From Candidatus Rokuibacteriota bacterium (GTDB lineage Bacteria > Methylomirabilota > Methylomirabilia > Rokubacteriales > CSP1-6): a stretch of DNA of 64,000 bases. Each line of letters starts with the position of its first letter. The first letter of the stretch is position 1. The notes beneath the pieces were generated by a model, which did not search any database, was not told where the DNA came from, and saw nothing but the letters and a program-made list of their open reading frames with translations. The stretch covers positions 1 to 64,000 of the forward strand of contig JACQFL010000008.1 in the NCBI GenBank assembly GCA_016200085.1, written 5' to 3'. The translations under genes were made by a program, and so were the position numbers. Shown here in pieces: positions 33,561-42,661 of the stretch.

Positions 33561-34653
33561 CCGCGAGTTCCACGCGGCGGCCATCCTTCAGCTTGGCCCG
33601 GCCCTCGTTGACCACCAGGTCTTCGGGATTCAGGCCCGACACGACCTCCACGAGGTCCTCGCTCTGGAGCCCCGTCTTGATCTTCTTCCTGACCGCCCTG
33701 CGGTCCTCGACCACGAACACGTACTCGTCGTCACCCTGCTGGAGAATGACCGACAGCGGCAGCGTCCACGCGCCGCCCTTCCTGGCGACGACGAACTTGG
33801 CGCTGCCGGTCATGCCGACCTTGAGGCGGGCGTTGGCCTCGCCCACGGTGAGCTTGACCGCGTACCGCACCCGCGAGGCGGCGTCCGGCGTCGACACCAC
33901 CGCGATCTCGTGGGCCGTGGCCGGAAAGGTCCTCTGCGGCAAGGCGTCGACCTGGACCGTCGCCGGCTGGCCGACGCGGACCTTCGCGATGTCCGCCTGG
34001 TCCACGTCGGCGCGGAACTCCGTCGAGTCCAGCTCGGTCAGCTCGGCGACGGCCGGTGGCTGCGCCCCGCCGGGACCGCCGGCGGCGGCCACGATGCTGC
34101 CCGCCTCCACGAGCTTGCGCGTGACGATGCCGCTGATCGGCGAAGGGACGGACGTGTGCGCGCGCTTCACGTCGAGCAGGGCGATGGCCGCCTTGAACTG
34201 CGAGATCTGCGCGCGGTGCGTGTCAACCTGCCGCTCGGTGCTCTCGACCTCCTGCCGCGCCGCGAAGCCCTTCTCGTACAGGCGCCGGAGCCGCTGGAGA
34301 TTGACCTCCGCCCCCGCCAGATTCGTCTCGGCCAGCGCGAGATTCGCCTGGTTCTGGCTCAGCTGGGCGACCAGCTCCGAGTCGTCGATCTTCGCCAGGA
34401 GCTGGCCCCGCTGGACGTGGTTGCCCTCCTCGAAGTGCGTCGACGCGATCCGCGAGCCCGGCTCGACGGTCACGAGCACCGTCCGCACCGCCGCCACCGC
34501 GCCGGTGGCGGTGACCGCGTCCTCGATCGGCCGTCTCGTCAGCTTGACCACCGTGACCTTCTCGGGCTCCTCCCGGCGCAGGTAGCCGTACGCTCCCACG
34601 GCCCCGGCCAGCAGGGCCACGACGCCGATCGAGATCTTGACCGTGCGGGGCAT
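33547..34653 (-). CDS. MacA-like periplasmic adaptor (RND/ABC membrane fusion)
   Basis: 368 residues with an N-terminal anchor (VKISIGVVALLAGAVGAYGYL). Lipoyl-type half motifs flank a coiled-coil hairpin: GSRIASTHFEEGNHVQRGQLLAKID, then the helices VAQLSQNQANLALAETNLAG through VDTHRAQISQFKAAI, then SPISGIVTRKLVEAGSIV. The beta-barrel part includes RVRYAVKLTVGEANARLKVGMTGSAKF. It connects the inner-membrane MacB-type transporter to TolC. Spaced 3 nt after the permease stop. Confidence 0.9.
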   Translation of the reverse strand: MPRTVKISIGVVALLAGAVGAYGYLRREEPEKVTVVKLTRRPIEDAVTATGAVAAVRTVLVTVEPGSRIASTHFEEGNHVQRGQLLAKIDDSELVAQLSQNQANLALAETNLAGAEVNLQRLRRLYEKGFAARQEVESTERQVDTHRAQISQFKAAIALLDVKRAHTSVPSPISGIVTRKLVEAGSIVAAAGGPGGAQPPAVAELTELDSTEFRADVDQADIAKVRVGQPATVQVDALPQRTFPATAHEIAVVSTPDAASRVRYAVKLTVGEANARLKVGMTGSAKFVVARKGGAWTLPLSVILQQGDDEYVFVVEDRRAVRKKIKTGLQSEDLVEVVSGLNPEDLVVNEGRAKLKDGRRVELADAKR

Positions 34654-34656
34654 GGC

Positions 34657-35856
34657 TCAGTCGTGCCGGAGCGCTTCGATCGGATCCAGGTGCGCCGCTC
34701 GATAGGCCGGGTAGGCGCCGAAGAACGTCCCCACCGCGATCGAGAAGCCCAGGGCCAGGCCGACGGCTGTCAGGGAGACGCTGAGCACGAAGCTGGGGTA
34801 CACCTTCGAGGCGACCAGCGCGCCCAGGTACGAGAGCGCCGTCCCGAAGCAGCCCCCGAGGAAGGACAGCACGATCGCCTCGCTGAGGAACTGCACCAGG
34901 ATGTCGGGCTCGCGCGCCCCCAGGGCCTTGCGCAAGCCGATCTCCCGCGTGCGCTCGATGACCGACACGATCATGATGTTCATGATCCCGATCCCTCCGA
35001 CGAGCAGCGAGACGCCGGCCACGCTGCCGAGCATGGCCGTGAAGATGAGGCTGATCGACTGGACCGTCTCCAGGGTCTCGCCCTGGCTCCTCACGTTGTA
35101 CTGGTCCGGAAGCAGTGTCTGGCCGAGGATACGCCGAGCTTCGGCCATGGCCGCGGGAATGTCGTCCGGCTTCGGCACGGCGACGAAGATGAACGAGAGC
35201 GTCGTGGTGCCGAAGAGCCGCTGGGCCATCGTGAGCGGGATGAAGACCTGGTTGTCCAGGTCGAGGTCGAACAGCTGCCCCTTGCTCTCCATGACGCCGG
35301 TCACGCGCAGCTTCTCCCCCGCGATGACGATCTCCCGCCCCAGGGCATCGCCGCCGGCGAACAGGGCGGTCTCGACGGACTGCCCGAGCACGGCGACGGG
35401 CCGGACGCTGTCGACGTCGCTCTTCCTGAAGTACGTGCCCCGGGCGGGGCGCCAGTTCCGCGCCTCCTGGAAGTTGGGCAGCGTGCCGCTGACCACCACG
35501 CCGGACTTCGCCTCGCGGCCGTGGCGGACCGTGGCGGCGTTGTTGAGCACCGGCGAGACGACGACGTGGAACGCCGTCTCCCTCTGCAGGCGCTCGGCGT
35601 GGGACATCTGGAGCCGGCTGATCGAGGCCGTCCCGCTGAGCGCCGCGCCCTTCTGCCGCGCCGGCGCGACCAGGTAGAGGTTCGAGCCGAGACCCTCCAC
35701 CAGCTTCGTCACCTCGCGGCTCGCCCCGATCGAGATCGAGATGAGCAGGATGATCGCGGCGGATCCGATCGCGACGCCCAGGGTCGTCAGCGTGGAGCGG
35801 AGCTTGTTGGCCGCGACGGCCTCGAAGGAGACCTGGGCGTACTCGAGCGGGGTCAT
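34657..35856 (-). CDS. MacB-type ABC permease (FtsX family)
   Basis: 399 residues. N-terminal helix MTPLEYAQVSFEAVAANKLR followed by STLTTLGVAIGSAAIILLISI, a large periplasmic MacB core domain (about 45-270), and a C-terminal FtsX domain with MNIMIVSVIERTREIGLRKALGA. It is a mechanotransmission-type exporter subunit paired with the ATPase whose stop overlaps its start. Probable export of drugs, lipopeptides or lipids. Confidence 0.92.
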   Translation of the reverse strand: MTPLEYAQVSFEAVAANKLRSTLTTLGVAIGSAAIILLISISIGASREVTKLVEGLGSNLYLVAPARQKGAALSGTASISRLQMSHAERLQRETAFHVVVSPVLNNAATVRHGREAKSGVVVSGTLPNFQEARNWRPARGTYFRKSDVDSVRPVAVLGQSVETALFAGGDALGREIVIAGEKLRVTGVMESKGQLFDLDLDNQVFIPLTMAQRLFGTTTLSFIFVAVPKPDDIPAAMAEARRILGQTLLPDQYNVRSQGETLETVQSISLIFTAMLGSVAGVSLLVGGIGIMNIMIVSVIERTREIGLRKALGAREPDILVQFLSEAIVLSFLGGCFGTALSYLGALVASKVYPSFVLSVSLTAVGLALGFSIAVGTFFGAYPAYRAAHLDPIEALRHD

Positions 35857-36584
35857 GGCTGCATCTCGCCGGCCACCGCGCCGACCAGCTCGTTCGCGGA
35901 CCGGCGCGCGACGACCACCTCGTCGCGGATCAACACGCCGTCCAGCAAGTGGAAGATGCGTTCCGCGTGCTCGGCGAGCTCGCGGTTGTGCGTCACCATG
36001 ATGATCGTCTTGCCCTCGCGGTTCAGGCGCTCGAGCAGGGCCGTGATCTCGAGCCCCGAGCGGGAGTCGAGGTTGCCCGTCGGCTCGTCGGCGAGCAGGA
36101 TCTGCGGATCGTTCGCCAGCGCCCGGGCGATGGCGACCCGCTGCTGCTGGCCCCCGGACATCTGGTTCGGCCGGTGCTTCATCCGGTCTTGCAATCCCAC
36201 GTAGCTCAGCAGCTCCTCGGCCCGGGGTCGCCGCTTGTCGTGGGGGTAGCCGCTGTACACGAACGGCAGCATGACGTTGGACAGCGCCGTCGCGCGGGAC
36301 AGCAGGTGAAAGGTCTGGAACACGAAGCCGATCTTGCGGCTGCGGAGGTGCGCGAGGTCGGCGCGGCTCATGCGGGAGACGTCGACGCCGTCGATCTCCA
36401 GCGTGCCCTCGTCGGGCCGGTCCAGGCAGCCGAGCAGGTTCAGGAGCGTCGACTTGCCGCAGCCGGACGGCCCCATGATCGCGACGAAGGCCCCGGCCTC
36501 GACGGTGAGCGACAGACGGCGGAGCGCCGGGACCTCGAGCCCCTCGAGGTGGTACGTCTTGACGAGGTCCTTGACCCTTACCAT
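35853..36584 (-). CDS. MacB/LolD-type ABC ATPase
   Basis: 243 residues. Walker A GPSGCGKSTLLNLLG, Q-loop VFQTFHLL, signature MSGGQQQRVAIARALA, Walker B ILLADEPTGNLDS, switch THNRELAEHA. The X-loop and helix pattern (RPNQMSGGQ) are those of LolD/MacB ATPases. ATG at 36584 overlaps the upstream gene end. It energises the permease at 34657. Confidence 0.92.
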   Translation of the reverse strand: MVRVKDLVKTYHLEGLEVPALRRLSLTVEAGAFVAIMGPSGCGKSTLLNLLGCLDRPDEGTLEIDGVDVSRMSRADLAHLRSRKIGFVFQTFHLLSRATALSNVMLPFVYSGYPHDKRRPRAEELLSYVGLQDRMKHRPNQMSGGQQQRVAIARALANDPQILLADEPTGNLDSRSGLEITALLERLNREGKTIIMVTHNRELAEHAERIFHLLDGVLIRDEVVVARRSANELVGAVAGEMQP

Positions 36585-37639
36585 CGGCCCTTGCCGACCA
36601 GGAACTCCCATCGCGTCCGTCCGAGCTCGGTGAGGCGGCCGTTGAGCTTGGCGAAGGGGATCAGCCCGCCCTGATAGTCGCCCGGGCGCACGCCGCGGTT
36701 GTCGCCGAGGACGAAGTAGTGCGCGGCGGGCACCGTCGTGGCGGCGACGTCCCAGTGACCGCGACCGACGCGATACGGCTCGTCGAGGGCGCGCCCGTTC
36801 AGGACCACCGCGCCGTCCCGCACCCCCACGGTGTCGCCGGGCACGCCGATGACGCGCCCGATGAACCGGGTCCGGCGCTGCACGATCGAGGACCAGAAGC
36901 CCCGCTCCCCGCCCGCGGGCACGTGGGCCACGATCTCGCCGCGGCGGGGAGCCCGGACCAGGTAGGTGAGCTTGTCGAAGGGCAGCGTCACCAGCTCGCG
37001 CCGCACGACGACGGGCGTGACCGTGGGCTCCATGGCCTCGAGGGCCGGCCCAGGCACGAGCGCCCGCTCGACGAGCGCGGAGCGCTCGCCCCACGCCAGC
37101 GCCGCGTACAGGATCACCGCCGCGAGCAGCATCCGCACGAGCGGTCCGCCCGATCGGCCGCTCCAGATCCGCACGGCGTCCAGCTTGAGGAGCAGCCCCC
37201 AGAGCAGCAGCAGGAACGCGACCGCGATGCCGAGGAGCACCCAGCCGCCGTCGAGATCGCGCCACGAGGCCAGCGGGATCACCAGCAGGGCGGCCAGCGC
37301 CAGGACGCTGAGGATGATGCTCGGGATCTGCGTGTGCCCCCAGAGGGCGAACAGCTCGGGCCAGCGCGCCTCGCGCGGGCCGGTCACGCGCGCCCCGACG
37401 CACACCAGCGTCACGACGAGCGCCGTCCACGCCAGCGCGACGAGGCCGTTGCCGATCAGGCAGGCGACGGGGCCTCCGAGGGGCGCGAAGAGGAGCTCGC
37501 TGAGCAGCAGCGTCCGCGTGTAGTAGCCCGCCACCCCCAGCACCGCGGAGCTCGTGAGGGACCGACGCGCCAGGATCACCTCCAGCGCGTCCCAGGGCTC
37601 CACCATCAGCGCCTTGACGCTCGCGGCCACGCCGATCAT
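36578..37639 (-). CDS. Yip1-domain / signal peptidase I-like fusion, catalytic residues missing
   Basis: 353 residues. Residues 1-180 form a Yip1-like membrane domain with about five helices (starting VEPWDALEVILARRSLT). Residues 195-353 match the S26 signal peptidase fold: EAMEPTVTP, RAPRRGEIVAHVP, FIGRVIGVPGDTVGVRDGAVVLNG and FVLGDNRGVRPGDYQGGLIP. The nucleophile Ser of the 'SMEPT' box is Ala202 and the general-base Lys ('KRVIGLPGD') is Gly261, so it should not cleave signal peptides. It may bind and guide exported substrates of the efflux operon in which it sits. Domain calls are firm, role is inference. Confidence 0.8.
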   Translation of the reverse strand: MIGVAASVKALMVEPWDALEVILARRSLTSSAVLGVAGYYTRTLLLSELLFAPLGGPVACLIGNGLVALAWTALVVTLVCVGARVTGPREARWPELFALWGHTQIPSIILSVLALAALLVIPLASWRDLDGGWVLLGIAVAFLLLLWGLLLKLDAVRIWSGRSGGPLVRMLLAAVILYAALAWGERSALVERALVPGPALEAMEPTVTPVVVRRELVTLPFDKLTYLVRAPRRGEIVAHVPAGGERGFWSSIVQRRTRFIGRVIGVPGDTVGVRDGAVVLNGRALDEPYRVGRGHWDVAATTVPAAHYFVLGDNRGVRPGDYQGGLIPFAKLNGRLTELGRTRWEFLVGKGRW

Positions 37640-37655
37640 CCGGCCCGCCGCCTGG

Positions 37656-38066
37656 TCAGAACAGCCCGAAGGAGAGCGCCAGGGCGAGGGCTTGCTCCTC
37701 CAGGCCGCTGAGGCGGAACGCCTCGGCGAGGGACAGCACGGCGAGGAGGGCGGCGCCCAGCACGGGCAGCCGGCTCGCCGGGAACTCCCACCAGGCGACC
37801 CGGGACGGCCGGCGCCTGATGCGCGCCTTGGCCCGCGCCAGCGCCCCCGCGCGCTCCACCGCCGTCCGCGGCGGCGTCGCCAGCGCGTCGCCGAGGAGCG
37901 CGCTGAGCCGGCGCAGGTCCTCCAGCTCGCGGCGACAGCCCTTGCAGCCGCCGAGGTGCGCCTGGACCCGCGCGGCGGCGGGGGTGTCCAGCCCGCCGTC
38001 GGCGTAGAGGCTCAGCGACGCCGCATCGAGGCCGCACCCCGACCGCGGGCGCCGGCGCGCAAACAT
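37656..38066 (-). CDS. Zinc-finger anti-sigma factor, short
   Basis: 136 residues. LDAASLSLYADGGLDTPAAARVQAHLGGCKGCRRELEDL carries the ZAS motif HxxxCxxC (HLGGCKGC; the upstream ligand position is not the usual Cys/His-rich one). A C-terminal hydrophobic segment, FPASRLPVLGAALLAVLSLA, anchors it in the membrane. It lies between tolC and the Yip1 gene in the same operon as the ECF sigma factor at 33009, its probable partner. ATG at 38066, 5 nt after the TolC stop. Confidence 0.78.
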   Translation of the reverse strand: MFARRRPRSGCGLDAASLSLYADGGLDTPAAARVQAHLGGCKGCRRELEDLRRLSALLGDALATPPRTAVERAGALARAKARIRRRPSRVAWWEFPASRLPVLGAALLAVLSLAEAFRLSGLEEQALALALSFGLF

Positions 38067-38071
38067 CACGA

Positions 38072-39694
38072 CTAGAGATCGACCCGGTACTTCGCCAGCA
38101 AGGCGCCGGTGGCCTGCTCGAACAGGACGAAGACCTTGTTGTAGTCGATGATGGCTCTCCACTCGTCCTGCTCGGACGTGACCAGATCCCGCTGCGCCTC
38201 GATCACCTCGCTCACGGACGCCAGCCCGAGCTGGAACTTCTCCCGCGTCACGTCGAGCCGCTGCTGCACCTGCTCGCGGACCGCCCGGGCGACCTGGATC
38301 ACGTTGAACGTCGACTGGAGCTGGGCGCCCAGGCCCTCGACCCCGATCGCGATCGCGCGCTCGACGTTCTTCGCCACGAGCTCGGATCGCCGCTTCTCCA
38401 GCTCGGCCTTCTCGAGCTGGCTCTGGGCCGCGACGTTGCCGAGGGGGAAGCTCAGGTTGAAGCCGACCTTCCAGGTGGGGAAATCGGCCGACAGGAGGTT
38501 GTGGACGGCCGTCCAGTACCCACCGGCGGCGCGGGGGGGCGCACTGGCGCTGGTGATGGTGACGTCTCGGGTGATCGAGATGTTGTTGATGATCGGAATG
38601 GTCACCGTCGCCGTCTGGCTCTGCGGGACCGGGGTGCCCGAGAGGCCGGTCAATCCATAGCTGCTGAAGAAGTTCAGCTGGGGCAGGACCTGGTTCTTCG
38701 CGAAGAGCAGCGCCAGCTCCTTGTTCTTGAGGTCGAGCTCGGCCTGGGACAGCTCGGGCCGATGCGACAGCGCGTCCTTCACGGCTTGCGCGACGTCGAC
38801 GTTCCGCGCCTCCGGCGACGGCTCGTCGAGGGCGACCAGCGACGGGGCGTCCTCGGGCGCGAAGTTGAGCAGGTCACGCAGCCGGCGCTCGGCCTCCTGG
38901 CGCATGTTCTTGGCGACCACCAGGTCGGCGTCGCGCTGGAGGACCGAGGTCCTGGCCTGGAGCAGCGCGGTCTCGGCGAGGATCCCTTCGGACACGAGCT
39001 CCTCGGTCCGCCTGGCCAGCTGACGGGTGAGCTCGAGCGCGCGCCCGCGGATCTCGAGATTCTTCGACGCCATCGCGAGATCCCAGTAGGTGTTCTCCGC
39101 CTCGGCGAGCACGCTGGAGACCCGGGCCTGGAGCTGGTAGTGCGCGATCCTCACCTGGTTGCCGGCCACCTTGATCCGCCACGTGTTGACGGCCGGTCCG
39201 AAGCCCTTGAGCAGCGGCTGGGTGAGACCGAACACGACGCTGCTCTGGAACTGGGGATTCAGCGTGAAGAACGACGAGTTGCTGAGCACCCGGTTGCTCA
39301 CGTAGTCGACCGACGCGGTGGCGCCGCTGACGAGCCGGTTCCGGATCCCGGCGCTCCACGCGGTCGTGCCGAGGAAGGGCGAGTCGGACCCCGCCAGCGA
39401 CGAGCCCGCGAGGCTCTTGCTCTCCGCCATGCTCGCTTCCATGGAGATGAAGGGATGGAACGCCGCCCGCTCGGTCGGGAGCTCCCGCTCCGCGAGCTTG
39501 CCGGCGAAGCGCTCGACCTTGAGGTCCCGGCTGTTGAGCAGGGCCAGGAAGGCCACGTCGTCCCGGGTGAGCGGCAGCGTCACGGCCGGGGCCGGGGACG
39601 AGTCCTGCGCGTGCACGGAGGGCACGAGGCACAGCGCGACGGCCCAGGCGACCGCGACCAGCCTGCAGGACATCCGCCAGGGCGGTGCCGTCAT
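38072..39694 (-). CDS. TolC-family outer-membrane efflux protein
   Basis: 540 residues with signal peptide (RLVAVAWAVALCLVPSVHA). Two OEP repeats give the barrel plus helical tunnel: ALLNSRDLKVERFAGKLAER, then GLTQPLLKGFGPAVNTWRI in the first half, and HRPELSQAELDLKNKELALLF with FNLSFPLGNVAAQSQLEKAE in the second. ATG at 39694 is chosen because GGAGGAGG lies 8 nt upstream; a longer frame has no such site. It is first in the minus-strand operon and supplies the outer-membrane channel for the MacAB-type pump. Confidence 0.92.
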   Translation of the reverse strand: MTAPPWRMSCRLVAVAWAVALCLVPSVHAQDSSPAPAVTLPLTRDDVAFLALLNSRDLKVERFAGKLAERELPTERAAFHPFISMEASMAESKSLAGSSLAGSDSPFLGTTAWSAGIRNRLVSGATASVDYVSNRVLSNSSFFTLNPQFQSSVVFGLTQPLLKGFGPAVNTWRIKVAGNQVRIAHYQLQARVSSVLAEAENTYWDLAMASKNLEIRGRALELTRQLARRTEELVSEGILAETALLQARTSVLQRDADLVVAKNMRQEAERRLRDLLNFAPEDAPSLVALDEPSPEARNVDVAQAVKDALSHRPELSQAELDLKNKELALLFAKNQVLPQLNFFSSYGLTGLSGTPVPQSQTATVTIPIINNISITRDVTITSASAPPRAAGGYWTAVHNLLSADFPTWKVGFNLSFPLGNVAAQSQLEKAELEKRRSELVAKNVERAIAIGVEGLGAQLQSTFNVIQVARAVREQVQQRLDVTREKFQLGLASVSEVIEAQRDLVTSEQDEWRAIIDYNKVFVLFEQATGALLAKYRVDL

Positions 39695-39947
39695 CGTTGT
39701 GTCCTCCTCCTCCCACTTGGACTTCGCCGCCGCCGCTCGGGTTCGCATGCGCCGGGAGACGGGCCGACGGGCCGACGCCCCTCCGCACCTGGGAAGGGTC
39801 CCACATCTCGGGACCTGTCACTATGGCGGGGTCGTTCGATCGTTGTCAAGCCAACGACGCCCGCGGTAGCGCCTCGGGCGCCGCCCGACTTTGCTACCAT
39901 TCCCCCTCTGCGATGGTTCACTCCGCGCGAGGCGCCGGTACCATCGA

Positions 39948-40757
39948 ATGCTCGCCCTGAGCAGGCTCTGCCTGCTGGCGGCGCTCGCGCTCTGCCTGGC
40001 GGCATGCGCCCGCCCGCGGCCCGACCTCTGGGCGAAGCAGGCCGAGGCGGCGAGCGTCGCCTACGAGCAGGCCCGCTATGCCGACGCGGACGCCGCCCTG
40101 CGCTCGGCGCTCCGTGAGGCGGAGCGCTTCGGGCCCGACGATCCCCGCGTGGCCAGCACGCTGAAGAGCCTGGCCACCCTCTATTACAGCGAAGGGCGGT
40201 ACGACGAGGCCGCGCCGCTGCAGCGGCGCGCCCAGGCCATCGACGAGGAGGTCCGGCGGGCCAAGGAGGCGAGCGTGCCCGACATGCTCAGCAGCCTGGC
40301 GGCGCTCTACGTGCGCCAGGGCCGCTACGCCGACGCCGAGCGCATCTTCAAGCGCGCCGTCATCGAATGGGAGCGGGCGCTGGGTCCGGACCATGCGCGG
40401 GTCGCCGGCGCGTTGAACGTCGTGGCCGAGGTCTACCGCGTCCAGGGCAAGGATGCGGACGCTGCCGCCCTGTTCGAGCGCGCCCTCGGCATTCTCGAGC
40501 GCGCGTTCGGCCCTGACTCTCCCGGCCTGGCGAAGAATCTCCAGAGCCTGGCCCGGGTCGACGTGCGCCTGGGGAAGTACCAGGAGGCGGAGGCGCTGTT
40601 CAAGCGCCTCCTCGCCATCCGCGAGCGCGCGCTCGGCCCCGACGACCCGGGCCTCGCCGAGACGCTCGAGGACTACGCGAGCCTGCTCCGGAAGATGGAC
40701 CGCGCCGCCGAGGCGGGCGAGCTGGACGCGCGCGCGAAGGCCGTGCGCACGAGGTAG
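39948..40757 (+). CDS. TPR-repeat lipoprotein
   Basis: 269 residues with lipobox LALCLAAC (lipidated Cys about 19). The mature protein consists of about five tetratricopeptide repeats with 42-residue spacing (VASTLKSLATLYYSEGRYDEA, LSSLAALYVRQGRYADAERIF, VAGALNVVAEVYRVQGKDAD, LAKNLQSLARVDVRLGKYQEA, LAETLEDYASLLRKM), the kinesin-light-chain-like type. Probably a periplasmic protein-interaction scaffold. Confidence 0.88.
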   Translation: MLALSRLCLLAALALCLAACARPRPDLWAKQAEAASVAYEQARYADADAALRSALREAERFGPDDPRVASTLKSLATLYYSEGRYDEAAPLQRRAQAIDEEVRRAKEASVPDMLSSLAALYVRQGRYADAERIFKRAVIEWERALGPDHARVAGALNVVAEVYRVQGKDADAAALFERALGILERAFGPDSPGLAKNLQSLARVDVRLGKYQEAEALFKRLLAIRERALGPDDPGLAETLEDYASLLRKMDRAAEAGELDARAKAVRTR

Positions 40758-40788
40758 GTCGGCGAACGAGGCTCGGCGGAGCGGCCCG

Positions 40789-41253
40789 CTACGGGGCGTC
40801 GGGAAGGATCGCGGCCGGCCGCAGGGCCCTGAGATCGGGCGCCGGCACGTACACGGTATCCCAGCACGTGGTCGCGACCACCGTGGTGCCCAGGTTGTCC
40901 AGCCACTCGCCACCGGTCGCATGCCCGAGCGTCGCGATCCAGACGGGTAGTCGCACCAGGGAGCCGCCCACGGAGCCGATCCAGAATCCGATGATGTCCC
41001 CGGCCAGGCACGCGCCCATCAAGGGGGGGAAGGCCAGGCGGGTCGCGATCGCCCGCGGGTCGTTGACCGATTCGTCGGGCGACCTGACCTCGGGCCCGGG
41101 GGCGACCGCCTGGGTTTCGGGCACCGGGAACAGCGAGAGGCCCCTGATGGGCTGCTCACCGTGGCTCGGGCGGGCCAGCGTGGCGTCGACGAGAAGCGCC
41201 GCCAGCGCGAGGAGGGCTCCGAGTGTCGTGTTTCTTGACGTTCGCGTTCTCAT
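40789..41253 (-). CDS. Exported protein, unknown function
   Basis: 154 residues. N-terminal signal peptide (RNTTLGALLALAALLVDATLA). A second hydrophobic, Gly-rich stretch, LAGDIIGFWIGSVGGSLVRL, follows at about 83-102, then LPVWIATLGHATGGEWLDN. No domain recognised. Lone minus-strand gene between two plus-strand genes. Confidence 0.6.
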   Translation of the reverse strand: MRTRTSRNTTLGALLALAALLVDATLARPSHGEQPIRGLSLFPVPETQAVAPGPEVRSPDESVNDPRAIATRLAFPPLMGACLAGDIIGFWIGSVGGSLVRLPVWIATLGHATGGEWLDNLGTTVVATTCWDTVYVPAPDLRALRPAAILPDAP

Positions 41254-41311
41254 GTCCCGGCGCGCGAGGCCCCTTGTAACACGATCCGATGGACATCGCC
41301 AGCGCCGGCCC

Positions 41312-41340
41312 TTGACATGCCGGCCGACGCAGGGCTAAGT
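41312..41340 (+). promoter_or_regulatory. Candidate sigma70-type promoter
   Basis: TTGACA (41312-41317), 17-nt spacer, then CTAAGT, placed 57 nt before the GTG of the next gene. The -10 match is weak. The following bases (AAGTACCT) resemble those at the promoter near 43372. Confidence 0.4.
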
Positions 41341-41396
41341 ACCTCGGCGGACCGAACACGGCTCGCTGCATCGCACCCAGGCTGTGGAGGACACCA

Positions 41397-42521
41397 GTGG
41401 GAGGAGTGACCTGGCGGCTTGCGTGTCTGATGGCGCTCGTGGCAGGGGCGCTCTCGCTCGGCGTTTCGGGCGAGGCGTTCGGGGAGCGGAAGACCCCGAG
41501 GTTGCTCTGGGGTGAAGGGACGCCGCGATACCTGAAGATCCCGGGAGGCGACCTGCACGAAGCCCTGCGCCAGTCCGCCGCCGGGGCCAACGTCCCCCTC
41601 TGGAGCGGCAGCTTCACGTTCCAGGGGACCACGTTCCCCTACACCATGGTCGGCACGGATCCGAGCGCGGGATCCGCGACGTCGAGCGTGCCGGTCGTGA
41701 TCATTCCGGTCAAGTTCAGCTTCGCGGACGGCACCACGCTCTCGGCGACCGATCCGGTCTGCGACGGCACCGACAGCGCGGTGACCCTGACGCAGAACTC
41801 CCCGGTCTTCCAGGACGTCGCGTTCGCGCCCGGCGGGACGTATGTCGGCACGACGCAGTACGTCGACGCGTTCCAGCGGGCCAACTTCTGGAACGCGGTG
41901 TCGACGGCGTCGCCGGACTACCACGTGCGGCTGGGGCCGATGACGGTGGCGGCCACGCAGGCGGTGAGGATCTCTCGCCTGGTGGGCGCGACCTTGACGG
42001 GGCCGTGCGCAAAGATCGGCACGGTGAACATCACCGCCTTCGACATCTGGGCGAAGCAGACGATCAAGGCGCTGAACGTCCCGGCCACCAGCCTGCCGCT
42101 CTTCCTCTCGTACAACACCTTCTGGACGCAGGGGGGCTGCTGCATCCTCGGCTACCACAGCGCGACGAGCAACAGCCAGACCTACTCGGTGGCCGCGTTC
42201 AGCGATCCCGGCGTCTTCAACGTGCCGATCCAGGACATCCACGCGTTGAGCCACGAGATCGGCGAGTGGATGGACGATCCGCTCATCAACAACGCGACGC
42301 CGGGGTGGCTGGCCGGCCAGGCGTCGGTGTGCCAGAAGAACCTCGAGGTCGGCGATCCCGTGACCGGCATCGCCTTCACGGTGGCGCTGAACAACTTCAC
42401 GTACCATCCCGAGGACCTGGTCTTTCTCTCGTGGTTCGCCCGCGAGAGCCCCTCGAGCGCGGTCAACGGCTGGTACACTTTCCTGAACACCTTCGCCACG
42501 CCGCCCGCGGTGTGCCACTGA
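41397..42521 (+). CDS. Exported metalloprotease-like protein (HEIGEW motif)
   Basis: 374 residues with a signal peptide (MALVAGALSLGVSGEAFG). The central part has beta-rich VPVVIIPVKFSFADGTTL. The likely zinc-site segment is DIHALSHEIGEWMDDPLIN, in which His-Glu and a following acidic EWxxDP resemble secreted proteins annotated as hypothetical proteases; the second His of HExxH is replaced by Glu. Cys pairs (GGCCILGY, ASVCQKN, PAVCH end) suggest disulfides. GTG start at 41397 after AGGACACCA. Protease activity is unproven. Confidence 0.6.
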   Translation: MGGVTWRLACLMALVAGALSLGVSGEAFGERKTPRLLWGEGTPRYLKIPGGDLHEALRQSAAGANVPLWSGSFTFQGTTFPYTMVGTDPSAGSATSSVPVVIIPVKFSFADGTTLSATDPVCDGTDSAVTLTQNSPVFQDVAFAPGGTYVGTTQYVDAFQRANFWNAVSTASPDYHVRLGPMTVAATQAVRISRLVGATLTGPCAKIGTVNITAFDIWAKQTIKALNVPATSLPLFLSYNTFWTQGGCCILGYHSATSNSQTYSVAAFSDPGVFNVPIQDIHALSHEIGEWMDDPLINNATPGWLAGQASVCQKNLEVGDPVTGIAFTVALNNFTYHPEDLVFLSWFARESPSSAVNGWYTFLNTFATPPAVCH

Positions 42522-42545
42522 CGGGCTGATCGGGACGGAAGGCAC

Positions 42546-42575
42546 GGGGCCGCCCTACGGCACGGGGGCGGCCCC
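42546..42575. terminator. Candidate terminator hairpin
   Basis: Perfect 10-bp stem (GGGGCCGCCC / GGGCGGCCCC) with a 10-nt loop, 25 nt after the stop of the HEIGEW-protein gene. No T-tract follows. Confidence 0.45.
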
Positions 42576-42661
42576 CTCGCAGCCAGGGCGTCCGCCGCGT
42601 GTGGTCCCGCGGCGGCGGATCGTCGACCGGGCGGGGCCACGACCATGGAGGGTCAAACATC

